From an uncultured Oscillospiraceae bacterium (GTDB lineage Bacteria > Bacillota > Clostridia > Oscillospirales > Oscillospiraceae), in contig CAKUAS010000001.1 of NCBI GenBank assembly GCA_934636655.1, positions 1 to 64,000 of the forward strand: a stretch of 64,000 nt of DNA, in the 5' to 3' direction. Each line of letters starts with the position of its first letter. Within the stretch, counting starts at the first letter, position 1. A program made the translations under genes and the position numbers. The notes under the pieces were generated by a model. That model saw only the letters and a list, made by a program, of their open reading frames with translations, had not been told where the DNA came from and did not search any database. Positions 32,563-41,668 of this stretch are shown here, piece by piece.

Positions 32563-33617
32563 TATCCGCCCACCGCCTTTATGGATATCGCCATGGATAC
32601 GAAAAGGATTATTGCGCAGCAGCCGGCGAGGCCGAGAACCATTCCTATGGCAGAGCCTATGCAGTCGGTCAGCGAGGCAAGCTTCCGGCATCCAAATGCT
32701 CTTACGGCGGCGGCTGTGAGCTTATAGCCAAGATAATTGACTGCCATGATTGCAAACGGCGAAACGCACACGGCAAGCAGTGCAAGCATTCCGAATATGC
32801 CGACGGTATTCCGCATAGCCTCCGCTCCGGCAACGACCGTTGACGCGGCATCTGATATTATGCTGCCGACGACAGGCAGTGCTGTGGATATTGCTGTCTT
32901 TGCAAGCTTCGATGCTACAGCGTCGCCGCCGGAAGCTACTATCGAGCTTATGCTTATGTATGCCGTAAATCCGAGCGATACGGCGATCATCAAAAGTGTG
33001 CTCACGCGTTTTAACAGCGCTGATATATCACCGAGACTTTTGTTCCCGAAGGATGTTGCCGCTATACTTACCGCAAGATACGCGTAAATAAGCGGCAGTA
33101 TAACGCTCTGCGCGACAGTGACGAACGAATCCATAAACAGAACGGATGCCGCATATTTTACAGTTGCCGAAGAAAGTGTTCCGCACGCGGCAGAGGCCGC
33201 GCACATTGCAGGCAGAAGCGTTTTTGAAAAGCCTGACAGCGTCGTTATAACAGATGTTCCCGACGATATAAATGAGTTAACGTCCGCTACGCTTATTATT
33301 GCTATTGCGGCGCAGCCGCCGAGAGTTACGCATTCGGGGGCATCGTCACAAAACACGGTGAGAACAGCGCAGATCATGGCTACGGCAATTATGCTCACAG
33401 CGCGCTTTATAACGCCGCCGATGCCGCCGGATACGGCTTCAGCAAACGCAGTTCCCAGCCTCGACAGCCCGTCCTGCGGCGAATCAGCCGTATCCCCAAC
33501 GAGCTCATCGGCATAGTCCGGCAGCGAGTCGTGAAGCTGTGCATCGTCGTAAGGTGCTGCGTAGCATGGTGTTATAAGAATCATCGAAAATATAAGGGTG
33601 AATAAAAGCTTTTTCAT
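32562..33617 (-). CDS. spoIIIAE: Stage III sporulation protein AE
   Basis: A 351-residue polytopic membrane protein with a cleavable-looking signal (FSMILITPCYAAPYDD) and about seven further hydrophobic segments, including KRAVSIIAVAMICAVLTVF and GMVLGLAGCCAIILFVSMA. The family resembles transporter-like components of the SpoIIIA complex. ATG 33617 overlaps the spoIIIAD stop (ATGA). Confidence 0.94.
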   Translation of the reverse strand: MKKLLFTLIFSMILITPCYAAPYDDAQLHDSLPDYADELVGDTADSPQDGLSRLGTAFAEAVSGGIGGVIKRAVSIIAVAMICAVLTVFCDDAPECVTLGGCAAIAIISVADVNSFISSGTSVITTLSGFSKTLLPAMCAASAACGTLSSATVKYAASVLFMDSFVTVAQSVILPLIYAYLAVSIAATSFGNKSLGDISALLKRVSTLLMIAVSLGFTAYISISSIVASGGDAVASKLAKTAISTALPVVGSIISDAASTVVAGAEAMRNTVGIFGMLALLAVCVSPFAIMAVNYLGYKLTAAAVRAFGCRKLASLTDCIGSAIGMVLGLAGCCAIILFVSMAISIKAVGG

Positions 33618-34000
33618 ATCAGGCCGCCGATCGTGTCTAAAAGTGAACTTATTAGCGGAATTGCTGTGAACAGTGCGGCGGCAGAGCCGAGCATTTCCAC
33701 CGCAGAGGCTATGCCGCTTTGCCCTGCATCCTTGCACAATCCGGAGGTAACCTTTACGATGATGGCTATACCGACGCATTTGATTATGGGCAGAAACAGC
33801 ACAGAGCTTAGGCCGGTTTGAGATATGGCATAGCTTATAAGCTCGAGTATGCTTTCAAACATACGCACCGACGCAAAGCAAATAACTGCGGCTGCGGCAA
33901 GTGCTGCGGCAAGGCCAAGCTCCTGATTGCTCTTCTTAATGAGCAGTATGCACAGCGCGGAAACTATCGCGATCGCCGCGGCTTTTATAACGATCTCCAT
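33614..34000 (-). CDS. spoIIIAD: Stage III sporulation protein AD
   Basis: A 128-residue, four-helix membrane protein (KAAAIAIVSALCILLIKK, LAAALAAAAVICFASV, LFLPIIKCVGIAIIVKV and AALFTAIPLISSLLDTI). Structurally related to SpoIIIAC. It overlaps spoIIIAC at one base and spoIIIAE at four bases. Confidence 0.93.
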   Translation of the reverse strand: MEIVIKAAAIAIVSALCILLIKKSNQELGLAAALAAAAVICFASVRMFESILELISYAISQTGLSSVLFLPIIKCVGIAIIVKVTSGLCKDAGQSGIASAVEMLGSAAALFTAIPLISSLLDTIGGLI

Positions 34001-34194
34001 CAGAGCTGAAACAGATCCTTTATGAGCACAAACAGCTCGCTGATCTTCTGCACGACTACAATAAGAACTACTACCAGCGCCGCTATTGTCGTCATAAGCG
34101 CCTGCTCATCCCTGCCGGAGCGAGACAGCAATATGTTAAGCACTGCCACAAGGATGCCGACTGCGGCAATTTTGAATATAAGCTCGACTTCCAT
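34000..34194 (-). CDS. spoIIIAC: Stage III sporulation protein AC
   Basis: A 64-residue protein with two membrane helices (IFKIAAVGILVAVLNILL and MTTIAALVVVLIVVVQKI) joined by the conserved SRSGRDEQA loop. Family length is exact. Good TTTTCC/GGAAAA-type ribosome binding region before ATG 34194. Confidence 0.94.
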   Translation of the reverse strand: MEVELIFKIAAVGILVAVLNILLSRSGRDEQALMTTIAALVVVLIVVVQKISELFVLIKDLFQL

Positions 34195-34203
34195 TTTTCC
34201 TCC

Positions 34204-34728
34204 TCAGATCAGCACAATGGCGATGATGAGCCCCACCGATCCACCTATGCCGATGTACATTCTTTTGTTTGCACAGAGAGTTTTACGTAAGGCGTTCTGC
34301 TCCGCCGAAAGCTCGTTTATGCAGCGGTCAAGCATCTCGCACTGCATGGCGCTATCATATCTTCCAAGACTGCTTCCTATCGTTTTCACAGCCGATAGCG
34401 AGCGCTGAGATACACTTTGCAGACTGCTTTGGACGGCCTTTGACCATATATCGTAAAAAGACTCCTCACCGAGCTTTGAAAAATCACTGCTCACTGTGAG
34501 CACAAAACGTCCTACTTCTCCGTTTGCAGTGTTTCCGACAATGCGCAGTACCTCGTCAAGCGGTGCTGCGCGCGAGGATATCTCGCTTTTCATAAGCGAG
34601 AGCGCGGAGATGAGCGCACCGTAGGTCTTGTCCGTCTCGCTTAGGCTGCGCGCTTTTATGATCCCGGCCACCGTACAGCCCAGCATTATCAGCGCGGCTC
34701 CTATCAGATTCACAACAGCGCCTCCCAT
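34204..34728 (-). CDS. spoIIIAB: Stage III sporulation protein AB
   Basis: A 174-residue protein with membrane helices at both ends (NLIGAALIMLGCTVAGII and IGIGGSVGLIIAIVLI) and a cytoplasmic helical domain similar to type II secretion GspF fragments. It overlaps spoIIIAA by 19 bases. Thought to link the SpoIIIAA ATPase to the membrane complex. Confidence 0.93.
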   Translation of the reverse strand: MGGAVVNLIGAALIMLGCTVAGIIKARSLSETDKTYGALISALSLMKSEISSRAAPLDEVLRIVGNTANGEVGRFVLTVSSDFSKLGEESFYDIWSKAVQSSLQSVSQRSLSAVKTIGSSLGRYDSAMQCEMLDRCINELSAEQNALRKTLCANKRMYIGIGGSVGLIIAIVLI

Positions 34729-35576
34729 CTATAGCTGCGTACACCGCCGTGGTTTTCAATAACTATGGCAGCGGTAAACATACCCGGCTCTATGAGCTTA
34801 CGATACACCGTGCGGTTTTTGAGCTCGTCAGTTGTCGCCGCATGTGCAGACGCTATGACTCGAACTCCGCAGCCCACAGCCGATGCAGCTGCCGCGCAGT
34901 CGTCCGGTGAAGATATCTCGTCCATTGCAATCACCTGAGGATTCATGGCACGAAGCAGCATCATGACCGCATTGGCCTTTGGAATATCAGACATTACGTC
35001 GCTTGAAGGGCCTATGTCAAACTGCGGCTTGCCCCTGAAGACAGCTGCAAGTTCTCCTCTCTCGTCGGCAACGGCTACTCTTGTACCTGATTCGGACATT
35101 GCCCGTATCAGTTCACGCAGAAGCGTCGTTTTCCCACCTCCGGGCGGTGAGATGATAAGTGTATTATCGCTGCTTTCATATAGCTTTTTCACAGCCTGGC
35201 CGCCTATACTGTGTACCTCGTGCGGTATGCGGATTGACAGTGAGCTTATATCGCGAAGCCCGGTCACTGAGCCGTCTGATATTATTCCTGTGCCGCAGAC
35301 ACCTAGGCGCAGTCCAAAGCCGCAGCTTATAAAACCTCTCGACATATCCTGCTGTACAGTGTGGACTGATGCACGCGTCGCCTTTTCCATAACGCAGGCA
35401 ATATCGTCCTGAGTTACGGGGCTGTCCGATATCGGAGTTTCCCTGCCGCCTATGAGAGCAGTGAGCGCATAGCCTGTCCTGAGTCTGAATTCCTCTGCAT
35501 GCTCAAATTCTTTGCCGAGAGCTGCCGCCATTTTTGCGGGCAGCAGTCTCACGGCCTCATCATATGCATTTATCAT
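34710..35576 (-). CDS. spoIIIAA: Stage III sporulation protein AA (ATPase)
   Basis: A 288-residue AAA-like secretion ATPase. Walker A LIISPPGGGKTTLLRELI, Walker B-like PQVIAMDEISSPDDC, preceded by GFGLRLGVCGTGII. It is the motor of the SpoIIIA-SpoIIQ channel and the first gene of the operon. It starts two bases after the SPOCS/LysM gene ends, so the two are probably cotranscribed, which is not the Bacillus arrangement. Confidence 0.95.
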   Translation of the reverse strand: MINAYDEAVRLLPAKMAAALGKEFEHAEEFRLRTGYALTALIGGRETPISDSPVTQDDIACVMEKATRASVHTVQQDMSRGFISCGFGLRLGVCGTGIISDGSVTGLRDISSLSIRIPHEVHSIGGQAVKKLYESSDNTLIISPPGGGKTTLLRELIRAMSESGTRVAVADERGELAAVFRGKPQFDIGPSSDVMSDIPKANAVMMLLRAMNPQVIAMDEISSPDDCAAAASAVGCGVRVIASAHAATTDELKNRTVYRKLIEPGMFTAAIVIENHGGVRSYRWEALL

Positions 35577-35578
35577 AT

Positions 35579-37051
35579 TTATATCACCGGAATAAGCAGC
35601 AGCCGGTCGTCCGGCAAGTCATCAATTTCATTTATGAGTTTTATGAGCTCGACATCGGAGCCGTATTTCTTCGCAAGGCTCCAAAGATCTCCATCTGTGC
35701 AGCGGCACATATACAAAGCAGTATCCGATTTTTCGCGGTCAAGCTCGGTTTCGCTCACCTCGTTTATCATGCTTATACTGCTGTAGCTGAGGTATCGCGA
35801 AATGAGCGTTACATCTATATCTGCGTTTACACTGTCCCCCATTGCCGAGGCACTTACACCTATATTTGTTACATATACATCATCGGGTCGGTGATCGTCA
35901 GGCAGTTCAAACTGTGCCTTGCCTCTTACGCGGCAGGCTCTCAGCGCTCCCTCGCGGTCTTTATATATGATATCGGCCGTTACAGGAACAAGAACATCGG
36001 CATCTCCGGTCTCCGGACAGCCTGCAAAAGCAGCAGCGGATATAATTGCATCTGCACCGTAGTCGGAGTTGTATGACAGTTTGACGCTGCGGATTTGCGT
36101 AATTTTCTCTGTTTTTGTAAGGCAATTGAGCTCGCTGCTTGTCAGGTCAAGCTGCTTTCTGCATGAATAGGCATCGCTTATGTATGTTATGCTTTGTTCC
36201 TGTAGGCAAACAATTTGTATTGCCGCGCGGATATCAGCCGAAAGCTTATCGTCAAAGGCCTCGAAATACTGACCTGTTATCATTGCACAAGACGAAACTT
36301 CCGGCTCTGTGCATCCATCCGGCAAATTAAAAAGCTGCGAGAACGGCAGAGTAAAGCTTGCGATTTGAGGAACGCCGGACACAAGGTATACCGCTTCTAT
36401 TTCCGCTGTTCCTTTAACGACAAGCTTTGTTCCGACAACATCGCTGCCGTCAAGTTTTATGCTGCTGAACGCTTTTACAAAATCAGCGCCGTGAAAGGCT
36501 TCCGGCAGTTCTAGCTCATCTTCAATGCTCAGCGTTTTTTCGGAAACAAGCACTATACTTTTGCACTTAAGCTCCTGTGTTTTAAAAAACAGCTTATCCT
36601 GCGTATTGGCAGGCTGCTCTGTCCAGCTAAAGTCGGAATATTTATAGCAGCTTTGCTCCATTGTAACGCTTGCGCTTAGGGATATCTTTCGTGGGTTAAC
36701 AGCCTTGGCATCGACATTAAGCATTTGAAGTCTTGTAACTGCCGTGCTCGTGCTGTCAGCTCCCGGAGCATCGAAGCTTATCTCGAACGGAACCGTCGTC
36801 CCGACAATGCGTACACCGTCGCCTGCTTCGGGGATATACATCACCGTAACGTCTATCTCACCGCTTATACCGACGGCATCCTGACTGACGCTTTTTTCGC
36901 GTATCCTGCACTGATGCCGGCAGCAGAGAATACGAAGAATATCCTCTAAGGTGTCGGGAACTATGAGCTCAGCATCGCTGTGAGCTTCGGCTGTGGAACT
37001 GCACAGCTTTTTGTAGGCGCTGCCTTCCCTGCTTTTAAGTTCAATCTTCAT
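35579..37051 (-). CDS. SPOCS/DUF3794 domain protein with C-terminal LysM (SipL-like)
   Basis: A 490-residue protein with repeated DUF3794/SPOCS-type beta domains (for example about 35-130, 165-270 and 300-420) and a C-terminal LysM-like segment (CRCTDGDLWSLAKKYGSDVELIKLINEIDDLPD). This is the layout of SipL of Clostridioides, which binds SpoIVA and anchors the spore coat. The sequence supports a SipL-like spore morphogenesis role, but related paralogues exist. ATG 37051 follows AAGGAGAAATG. Immediately upstream of spoIIIAA. Confidence 0.8.
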   Translation of the reverse strand: MKIELKSREGSAYKKLCSSTAEAHSDAELIVPDTLEDILRILCCRHQCRIREKSVSQDAVGISGEIDVTVMYIPEAGDGVRIVGTTVPFEISFDAPGADSTSTAVTRLQMLNVDAKAVNPRKISLSASVTMEQSCYKYSDFSWTEQPANTQDKLFFKTQELKCKSIVLVSEKTLSIEDELELPEAFHGADFVKAFSSIKLDGSDVVGTKLVVKGTAEIEAVYLVSGVPQIASFTLPFSQLFNLPDGCTEPEVSSCAMITGQYFEAFDDKLSADIRAAIQIVCLQEQSITYISDAYSCRKQLDLTSSELNCLTKTEKITQIRSVKLSYNSDYGADAIISAAAFAGCPETGDADVLVPVTADIIYKDREGALRACRVRGKAQFELPDDHRPDDVYVTNIGVSASAMGDSVNADIDVTLISRYLSYSSISMINEVSETELDREKSDTALYMCRCTDGDLWSLAKKYGSDVELIKLINEIDDLPDDRLLLIPVI

Positions 37052-37075
37052 GTCATTTCTCCTTAAACTTGCTTT

Positions 37076-37105
37076 TGTACATACTATGCCGTCGCAGTCA
37101 GCTTA
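37076..37105 (-). promoter_or_regulatory. Possible sigma-E promoter upstream of the SPOCS gene
   Basis: On the minus strand CATAGTAT (plus 37,081-37,088) fits the mother-cell -10 pattern CATAnnnT. A weak ATTA-type -35 lies about 15 bases upstream. spoIIIA operons are sigma-E dependent, which makes the position meaningful, but the -35 is poor. Confidence 0.3.
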
Positions 37106-37255
37106 ATGACATCGAATCAGCCAAACTCCGAGACAAATAAGAGCTGCCGCCAGCATGAACCACCAAAACTGCGTGGGTAATATGAGTGAGAGAATTATGA
37201 TGATCCCTGAAACTATTGCAATCACAGCGAAAAACGCACACGGACCTTTACGCAA
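37103..37255 (-). CDS. Possible small membrane protein (50 aa)
   Basis: An in-frame stretch from TTG 37255 to TAA 37103 encodes two hydrophobic helices (AFFAVIAIVSGIIIILSLIL and FMLAAALICLGVWLI) separated by PTQFWWF, a pattern common in tiny clostridial membrane proteins. The start codon lies next to the T tract of the rsgA terminator and the ribosome binding site is poor, so the true start is uncertain or the gene is decayed. Confidence 0.4.
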   Translation of the reverse strand: MRKGPCAFFAVIAIVSGIIIILSLILPTQFWWFMLAAALICLGVWLIRCH

Positions 37256-37303
37256 AAAACCGCCCCCAGCACACGCATTTTATAAAGCGTATGCCGGAGG
37301 CGG
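37254..37303 (-). terminator. Terminator of the priA-to-rsgA operon
   Basis: Stem with CCGCC...GGCGG closing pairs and GCA-ACGC / GCGT-TGC inner pairs around ATTTTATAAA (37,260-37,303). TTTTTT follows in the leftward direction (plus 37,254-37,259). It lies 10 bases after the rsgA stop. Confidence 0.75.
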
Positions 37304-37313
37304 TATATATATT

Positions 37314-38189
37314 CTATTTATTCTCCCAGAACCTATTCTTCGCAGCAAGCTCATAGAGCCTTGCATATGAATCGTATCGGCTTTTTTGAATACTCCCGTC
37401 TTTTACGGCAGCGGTCACAGCACAGCCCGGCTCTTTTAAATGAGCGCAATCGGCAAAGCGGCAAGAGCCGATGTATTTTTTGAAATCGCGAAAATCGTAT
37501 TGAAGATCTGATTTATCTATTGCCTGCATCATTTCGATCTCAAACGAGGCGAAGCCCGGAGTATCGGCTATATAAGTTTCGTCTCCCGCGTCAAACAGCT
37601 CGACATGGCGCGTTGTGTGCCGTCCTCGTCCAAGCTTTTCGCTCACCTCGCCGACTTGAATGCACAATCCCGGAAGCATGGCATTCAGTATGCTCGATTT
37701 GCCGACACCGGAATTGCCCGTAAACGCGCATATTCTGCCCTTGAGGGCAGCTTTCAGATCGGCTATACCCTCTCCCGTTTCGGCGCTGACCCTGTGTGTT
37801 TCAAAGCCGGAGGCTGAATAGGTATCATACAGCTCCTCGGCCGGGTCGATATCGGTCTTATTTATGCAAACTATCAGTTCGCAGCCGGCCTCTTCTGTTA
37901 TCACAGACACTCTGTCTATTAAAAACGGATCGGTCACGGGGTTCGTATTTGCTGCTATGAATATGAGCGCATCGATATTGGCTACTGCAGGACGAATAAA
38001 AAGGTTCCTGCGATTATATATTGCGGTAACGTAGCCTTTTGTCCCTTCGGGATCAAAGCTCACTCTGTCACCGACCATGGGTGATGTACCATCAAGGCGG
38101 AACTTTCCGCGCGCGCGGCACTCATAAACACTCTCATCGGATATCACATAGTAAAATCCGCTGAGGGCTTTGATTATAGTACCGTCCAT
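37314..38189 (-). CDS. rsgA: Ribosome small subunit GTPase RsgA
   Basis: A 291-residue circularly permuted GTPase for 30S maturation. OB-fold N-terminus (VISDESVYECRARGKFRLDG), G4 CINKTDID before G1 FTGNSGVGKSSILNAML, G3 DTPGFASFEI, and a zinc site (C and H residues in SCRFADCAHLKEPGCAV). Gene order prkC-rsgA matches other Firmicutes. Start abuts the kinase stop. Confidence 0.96.
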   Translation of the reverse strand: MDGTIIKALSGFYYVISDESVYECRARGKFRLDGTSPMVGDRVSFDPEGTKGYVTAIYNRRNLFIRPAVANIDALIFIAANTNPVTDPFLIDRVSVITEEAGCELIVCINKTDIDPAEELYDTYSASGFETHRVSAETGEGIADLKAALKGRICAFTGNSGVGKSSILNAMLPGLCIQVGEVSEKLGRGRHTTRHVELFDAGDETYIADTPGFASFEIEMMQAIDKSDLQYDFRDFKKYIGSCRFADCAHLKEPGCAVTAAVKDGSIQKSRYDSYARLYELAAKNRFWENK

Positions 38190-39878
38190 TCAGCCACCGT
38201 TTCCGGATGAACCGGAGGAGATCGTTATGGATATCTTTGTGTGTTCCTCTACCTGAGTTCCGGCAGCAATGTTTTGATCTATTACAGTTCCCGCATCAAG
38301 ATCACTGTCCGCCGTCGAGATAGTTCCGATGCTCAGATTGCTGCTTTCTATCTTGTCAATCGCGGCCTGCTTTGACAGCCCTTTGAGCTGTGGAACCTTT
38401 GTCATGACCGCTTGGGGACCCGTGCTTATGATTATCTTTATCTCCGATCCCTCATCCGCGGCTGCGCCCGCGACAGGTTCGGTGCTTATAACATAACCCT
38501 TCGTTATGCTGTCGGACGGGGCTTGCTCAATCGAATAGGTGAAGCCGGCGTCCTGGATCATGCTTATGGCTTCTTCCCTATCACGATTTACGATATCGGG
38601 AACTTTCAGAAGCCGTTTCTGGTTGTCTACCGTTTCAGCGGCGCAAACGAGTTCAACGACGATCTTGCTTCCCTTATCGCTTACGGACTTGCTGCGCCCG
38701 GCTTCGGGATCCTGCGAGAGGATTATGCCGTATTCGTGCTCGAGATCTACCTTAAACGTGACTTTGAAGTCATATATTTTTTTATAGTCTTTATCGTTTA
38801 TGACATCCTCATAGTATCGGCCGACGAAATTATCGACTGTGACCTTCACGGGATCGGAAAACAGATCCTTGAGAAAATAGCCGTTTAAGAATACAAAGCC
38901 TATTATTACAAACAGCAGAACTGCCAGTATGCCGGAGCTGAGTGCTATTTTTCGGCTCCTGCGGCTTTTCTGTCTGCGGCGAGGCTGCTCTTGGCTGTCT
39001 ATAAGTACCGACTCGGAATCCTCAAGCATATGAGCAGTAAGAGTCTGAGTCTTGTATTGCTCAAGATCACTCAAAAGCTCACTTGCAGTCTGATAACGCG
39101 CATTTATGTCGGAATTCATGGCTTTGAGGCATATGCGCTCAAGCTCCTCGGGAATTTCGGGAACTATCTCGCGAGGACTGATGGGGTCGGTGTTCATGTG
39201 CTTTACGGCAACCTCAACATCGGATGCCCCGACATACGGCAGCTTACCGGTGAGCATTTCATACATTACGATACCAAGCGAATATATATCGCTTCGTGCA
39301 TCGGGAGCCTGCCCTCGCGCCTGCTCGGGCGCGATATAGTGCACAGAGCCCACTGTCTCACCTTTAGTTTCCTCCATATCGTTTTCAAGCGAGGCGATGC
39401 CGAAGTCTGCGACCTTTATCATGCCGTCCTTGAGCAGCATTATATTCTGCGGCTTTATATCTCGGTGGATGATGCCTTTGCTGTGTGCATGCTCAAGAGC
39501 TTTCGCGATCTGAATGGTGAAATCCAGAACCTCGGAAGGCTCAAGGACGCATTTTTTCTGCAAATACTGTTTAAGTGTTATACCATCAATAAGCTCCATA
39601 ACGATGTATTCAACATCGTCGCTGTGACTTACGTCATATACCGAAACGATGTTCGGGTGCGAAAGCATTGCAACCGCCTGCGATTCGGCGCGAAAACGCC
39701 GACGCAGCTCCGTATTTGCGGCAGTCTCGTCACGCATGATCTTGACAGCATCATATCTGTTCAGTCTGTGGCAAAGAGCCTTGTATACATTTGCCATGCC
39801 GCCCGAGCCGATGAGCTCGATGATCTCATAGCGGTCATCAAGAATCCTTCCTATATATTTATCAGTACTGTTTTCCAT
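38190..39878 (-). CDS. prkC: PASTA-domain serine/threonine kinase PrkC
   Basis: A 562-residue membrane kinase. Kinase domain about 14-275 with GSGGMANVYKA (P-loop), the AVKIM-type lysine, HRDIKPQN, DFGIAS and APEQARG; basic linker; membrane helix about 311-335; three PASTA repeats (about 345-415, 420-490 and 492-558) that bind muropeptides or lipid II. Regulates growth, cell wall and spore germination in relatives. Paired with the phosphatase gene 18 bases upstream. Confidence 0.96.
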   Translation of the reverse strand: MENSTDKYIGRILDDRYEIIELIGSGGMANVYKALCHRLNRYDAVKIMRDETAANTELRRRFRAESQAVAMLSHPNIVSVYDVSHSDDVEYIVMELIDGITLKQYLQKKCVLEPSEVLDFTIQIAKALEHAHSKGIIHRDIKPQNIMLLKDGMIKVADFGIASLENDMEETKGETVGSVHYIAPEQARGQAPDARSDIYSLGIVMYEMLTGKLPYVGASDVEVAVKHMNTDPISPREIVPEIPEELERICLKAMNSDINARYQTASELLSDLEQYKTQTLTAHMLEDSESVLIDSQEQPRRRQKSRRSRKIALSSGILAVLLFVIIGFVFLNGYFLKDLFSDPVKVTVDNFVGRYYEDVINDKDYKKIYDFKVTFKVDLEHEYGIILSQDPEAGRSKSVSDKGSKIVVELVCAAETVDNQKRLLKVPDIVNRDREEAISMIQDAGFTYSIEQAPSDSITKGYVISTEPVAGAAADEGSEIKIIISTGPQAVMTKVPQLKGLSKQAAIDKIESSNLSIGTISTADSDLDAGTVIDQNIAAGTQVEEHTKISITISSGSSGNGG

Positions 39879-39896
39879 AATAGCACCTTTTTAATA

Positions 39897-40634
39897 TCAA
39901 GTCTTAATTAAAACGATAGAGACATTGTCTCTTGCTCCGCGCGCAAGCGCAAGCGCCATAAGCTTGGAGCAAACATCTTTCGGCAAGGCATTTTCCCTGA
40001 AATGATCGTGAATTTCCTTATCACTTACCATATTGCTCAACCCGTCGGAGCAAAGCAGTATACCGTCTCCGCGATGCAGCGGACACTCAAAGTAATCCGC
40101 TTCAACGGATGCATCGACTCCCAATGCCCGGGTAATAATATTTTTCTTTGGGTGATGGGCGGCCTCTTCCTTTGTTATCGCGCCCATTGCGACAAGCTCC
40201 TCTACATATGAGTGGTCGCGGCTTATCTGCCTGATCTCGTCTTTTGACAGGTAATATGCCCTGCTGTCGCCGACATTCACAAGGCAGGCCTTTCGGCGCG
40301 TTATGATGCCGCCGACAAGAGTTGTGCCCATGCCGTTATAATTTGCGTCAAAGCGCGAGTATTCATAGACAACGCCGTTTGCGTCGGCACAGCTGTCGCG
40401 CAGGAGCTTTTCGTGGCTTCCCATGATAAGGCGCGGTGCGACAAGGCTTTCGTAAATGCGGCTTACAAACTCCTTGCTAGATAGCCTGCTCGCAAGGTCG
40501 CCGGCTTTTGCGCCGCCCATACCGTCGCAGATTACCGCGATCACGCATTTGCGCTTATCGCAGTTTTCAATGATATAGCTGTCCTGATTTTCACTTCTGA
40601 CCTTTCCCTTGTCAGTTATGCCGAAACTTTTCAT
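39897..40634 (-). CDS. stp: PP2C-type serine/threonine phosphatase Stp/PrpC
   Basis: A 245-residue metal-dependent phosphatase that reverses PrkC phosphorylation. Motifs: GKVRSENQDSY, VICDGMGGAKAGD, MGTTLVGGI, VGDSRAYYL, the SRDHSYVEELV flap and LCSDGLSNMV, GARDNVSIV. It overlaps rlmN by four bases. Confidence 0.96.
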   Translation of the reverse strand: MKSFGITDKGKVRSENQDSYIIENCDKRKCVIAVICDGMGGAKAGDLASRLSSKEFVSRIYESLVAPRLIMGSHEKLLRDSCADANGVVYEYSRFDANYNGMGTTLVGGIITRRKACLVNVGDSRAYYLSKDEIRQISRDHSYVEELVAMGAITKEEAAHHPKKNIITRALGVDASVEADYFECPLHRGDGILLCSDGLSNMVSDKEIHDHFRENALPKDVCSKLMALALARGARDNVSIVLIKT

Positions 40635-41668
40635 TTTTTCTGATTGCCCTTCTGCATTTTTCTGCGGAGCTGACCGCAGGATGCCTCAACATCACCGCCG
40701 AGCTTGCGGCGGACGGTAACGTTAACTCCGTTATCCTCCAAAGTCTTGACAAATGCTTTTATATGTCCCTGAGTGGAGGGCTGAAAGCGACTTTCCTCAA
40801 CATGGTTCATCGGAATAAGGTTGACGTGTGCTCCGACATATCTCGCTCGCTTAGACAAAAGCTCGGCATGATACTGCGTGTCGTTCACACCGTCGATCAT
40901 TATATACTCAAATGATATCCTTCGACCGGTTTTTTCATAATAACGGCGGCAGCACTCCATGAGTTCGTCCACGCCTCTGCCGTGGTTTGCTGGCATTATC
41001 TTTGACCGAGTCTCATCATCGGGTGCGTGCAGTGATACCGATAAAGTTAATTGTAAATTAAGCTCGGCCAGTTTGTCAAACTTTTCTGTAATTCCGCAGG
41101 TCGAAAGTGAAATGTGCCGCATGCCGATGTTCATGCCGTCGGGATGATTGACGAGCTCAAGAAACTTGACGACATTGTCAAAGTTATCGAGTGGCTCGCC
41201 GATACCCATGAGAACGATGTTCGATATCGGCTTTCCGGAATCTATCTGCGAAAACATGACCTCTTCGAGTATCTCGTTCGGCTCAAGGCAGCGCACAAGG
41301 CCGCCGATAGTAGATGCGCAGAACGCGCAGCCCTGACGGCATCCGACCTGAGTTGATACGCACACGGTGTTTCCGTGCTTATAGCTCATTACGACGGTCT
41401 CAACAGCATTGCCATCGTAAAGCTCCCAGAGGTACTTTATCGTACCGTCTATTTTAGACACCTGCTTGCTTAGTACCTTCGGCTTATAAACAGTGTATTC
41501 GGTTTTCAGCTTTTCGCGCAGCGATTTGGGTATATCGCTCATCTCGTCGATCGAGCCTATTCCCCTGCCGAACCATTTAAATACCTGCTTTGCGCGATAT
41601 TTAGGCTCACCGAGCTCCGCGAGTACCTGCTCTATCTCGTTCGGGAGCATGCTCCTAAGATTTTTCAT
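40631..41668 (-). CDS. rlmN: Dual-specificity RNA methyltransferase RlmN
   Basis: A 345-residue radical SAM enzyme making m2A2503 in 23S rRNA and m2A37 in tRNA. The cluster motif is CRQGCAFC, preceded by TQVG; the C-terminal catalytic cysteine is in EASCGQLR. The N-terminal helical RNA-binding domain (AELGEPKYRAKQVFKWFGRG) is present. Overlaps rsmB by four bases. Confidence 0.96.
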   Translation of the reverse strand: MKNLRSMLPNEIEQVLAELGEPKYRAKQVFKWFGRGIGSIDEMSDIPKSLREKLKTEYTVYKPKVLSKQVSKIDGTIKYLWELYDGNAVETVVMSYKHGNTVCVSTQVGCRQGCAFCASTIGGLVRCLEPNEILEEVMFSQIDSGKPISNIVLMGIGEPLDNFDNVVKFLELVNHPDGMNIGMRHISLSTCGITEKFDKLAELNLQLTLSVSLHAPDDETRSKIMPANHGRGVDELMECCRRYYEKTGRRISFEYIMIDGVNDTQYHAELLSKRARYVGAHVNLIPMNHVEESRFQPSTQGHIKAFVKTLEDNGVNVTVRRKLGGDVEASCGQLRRKMQKGNQKK

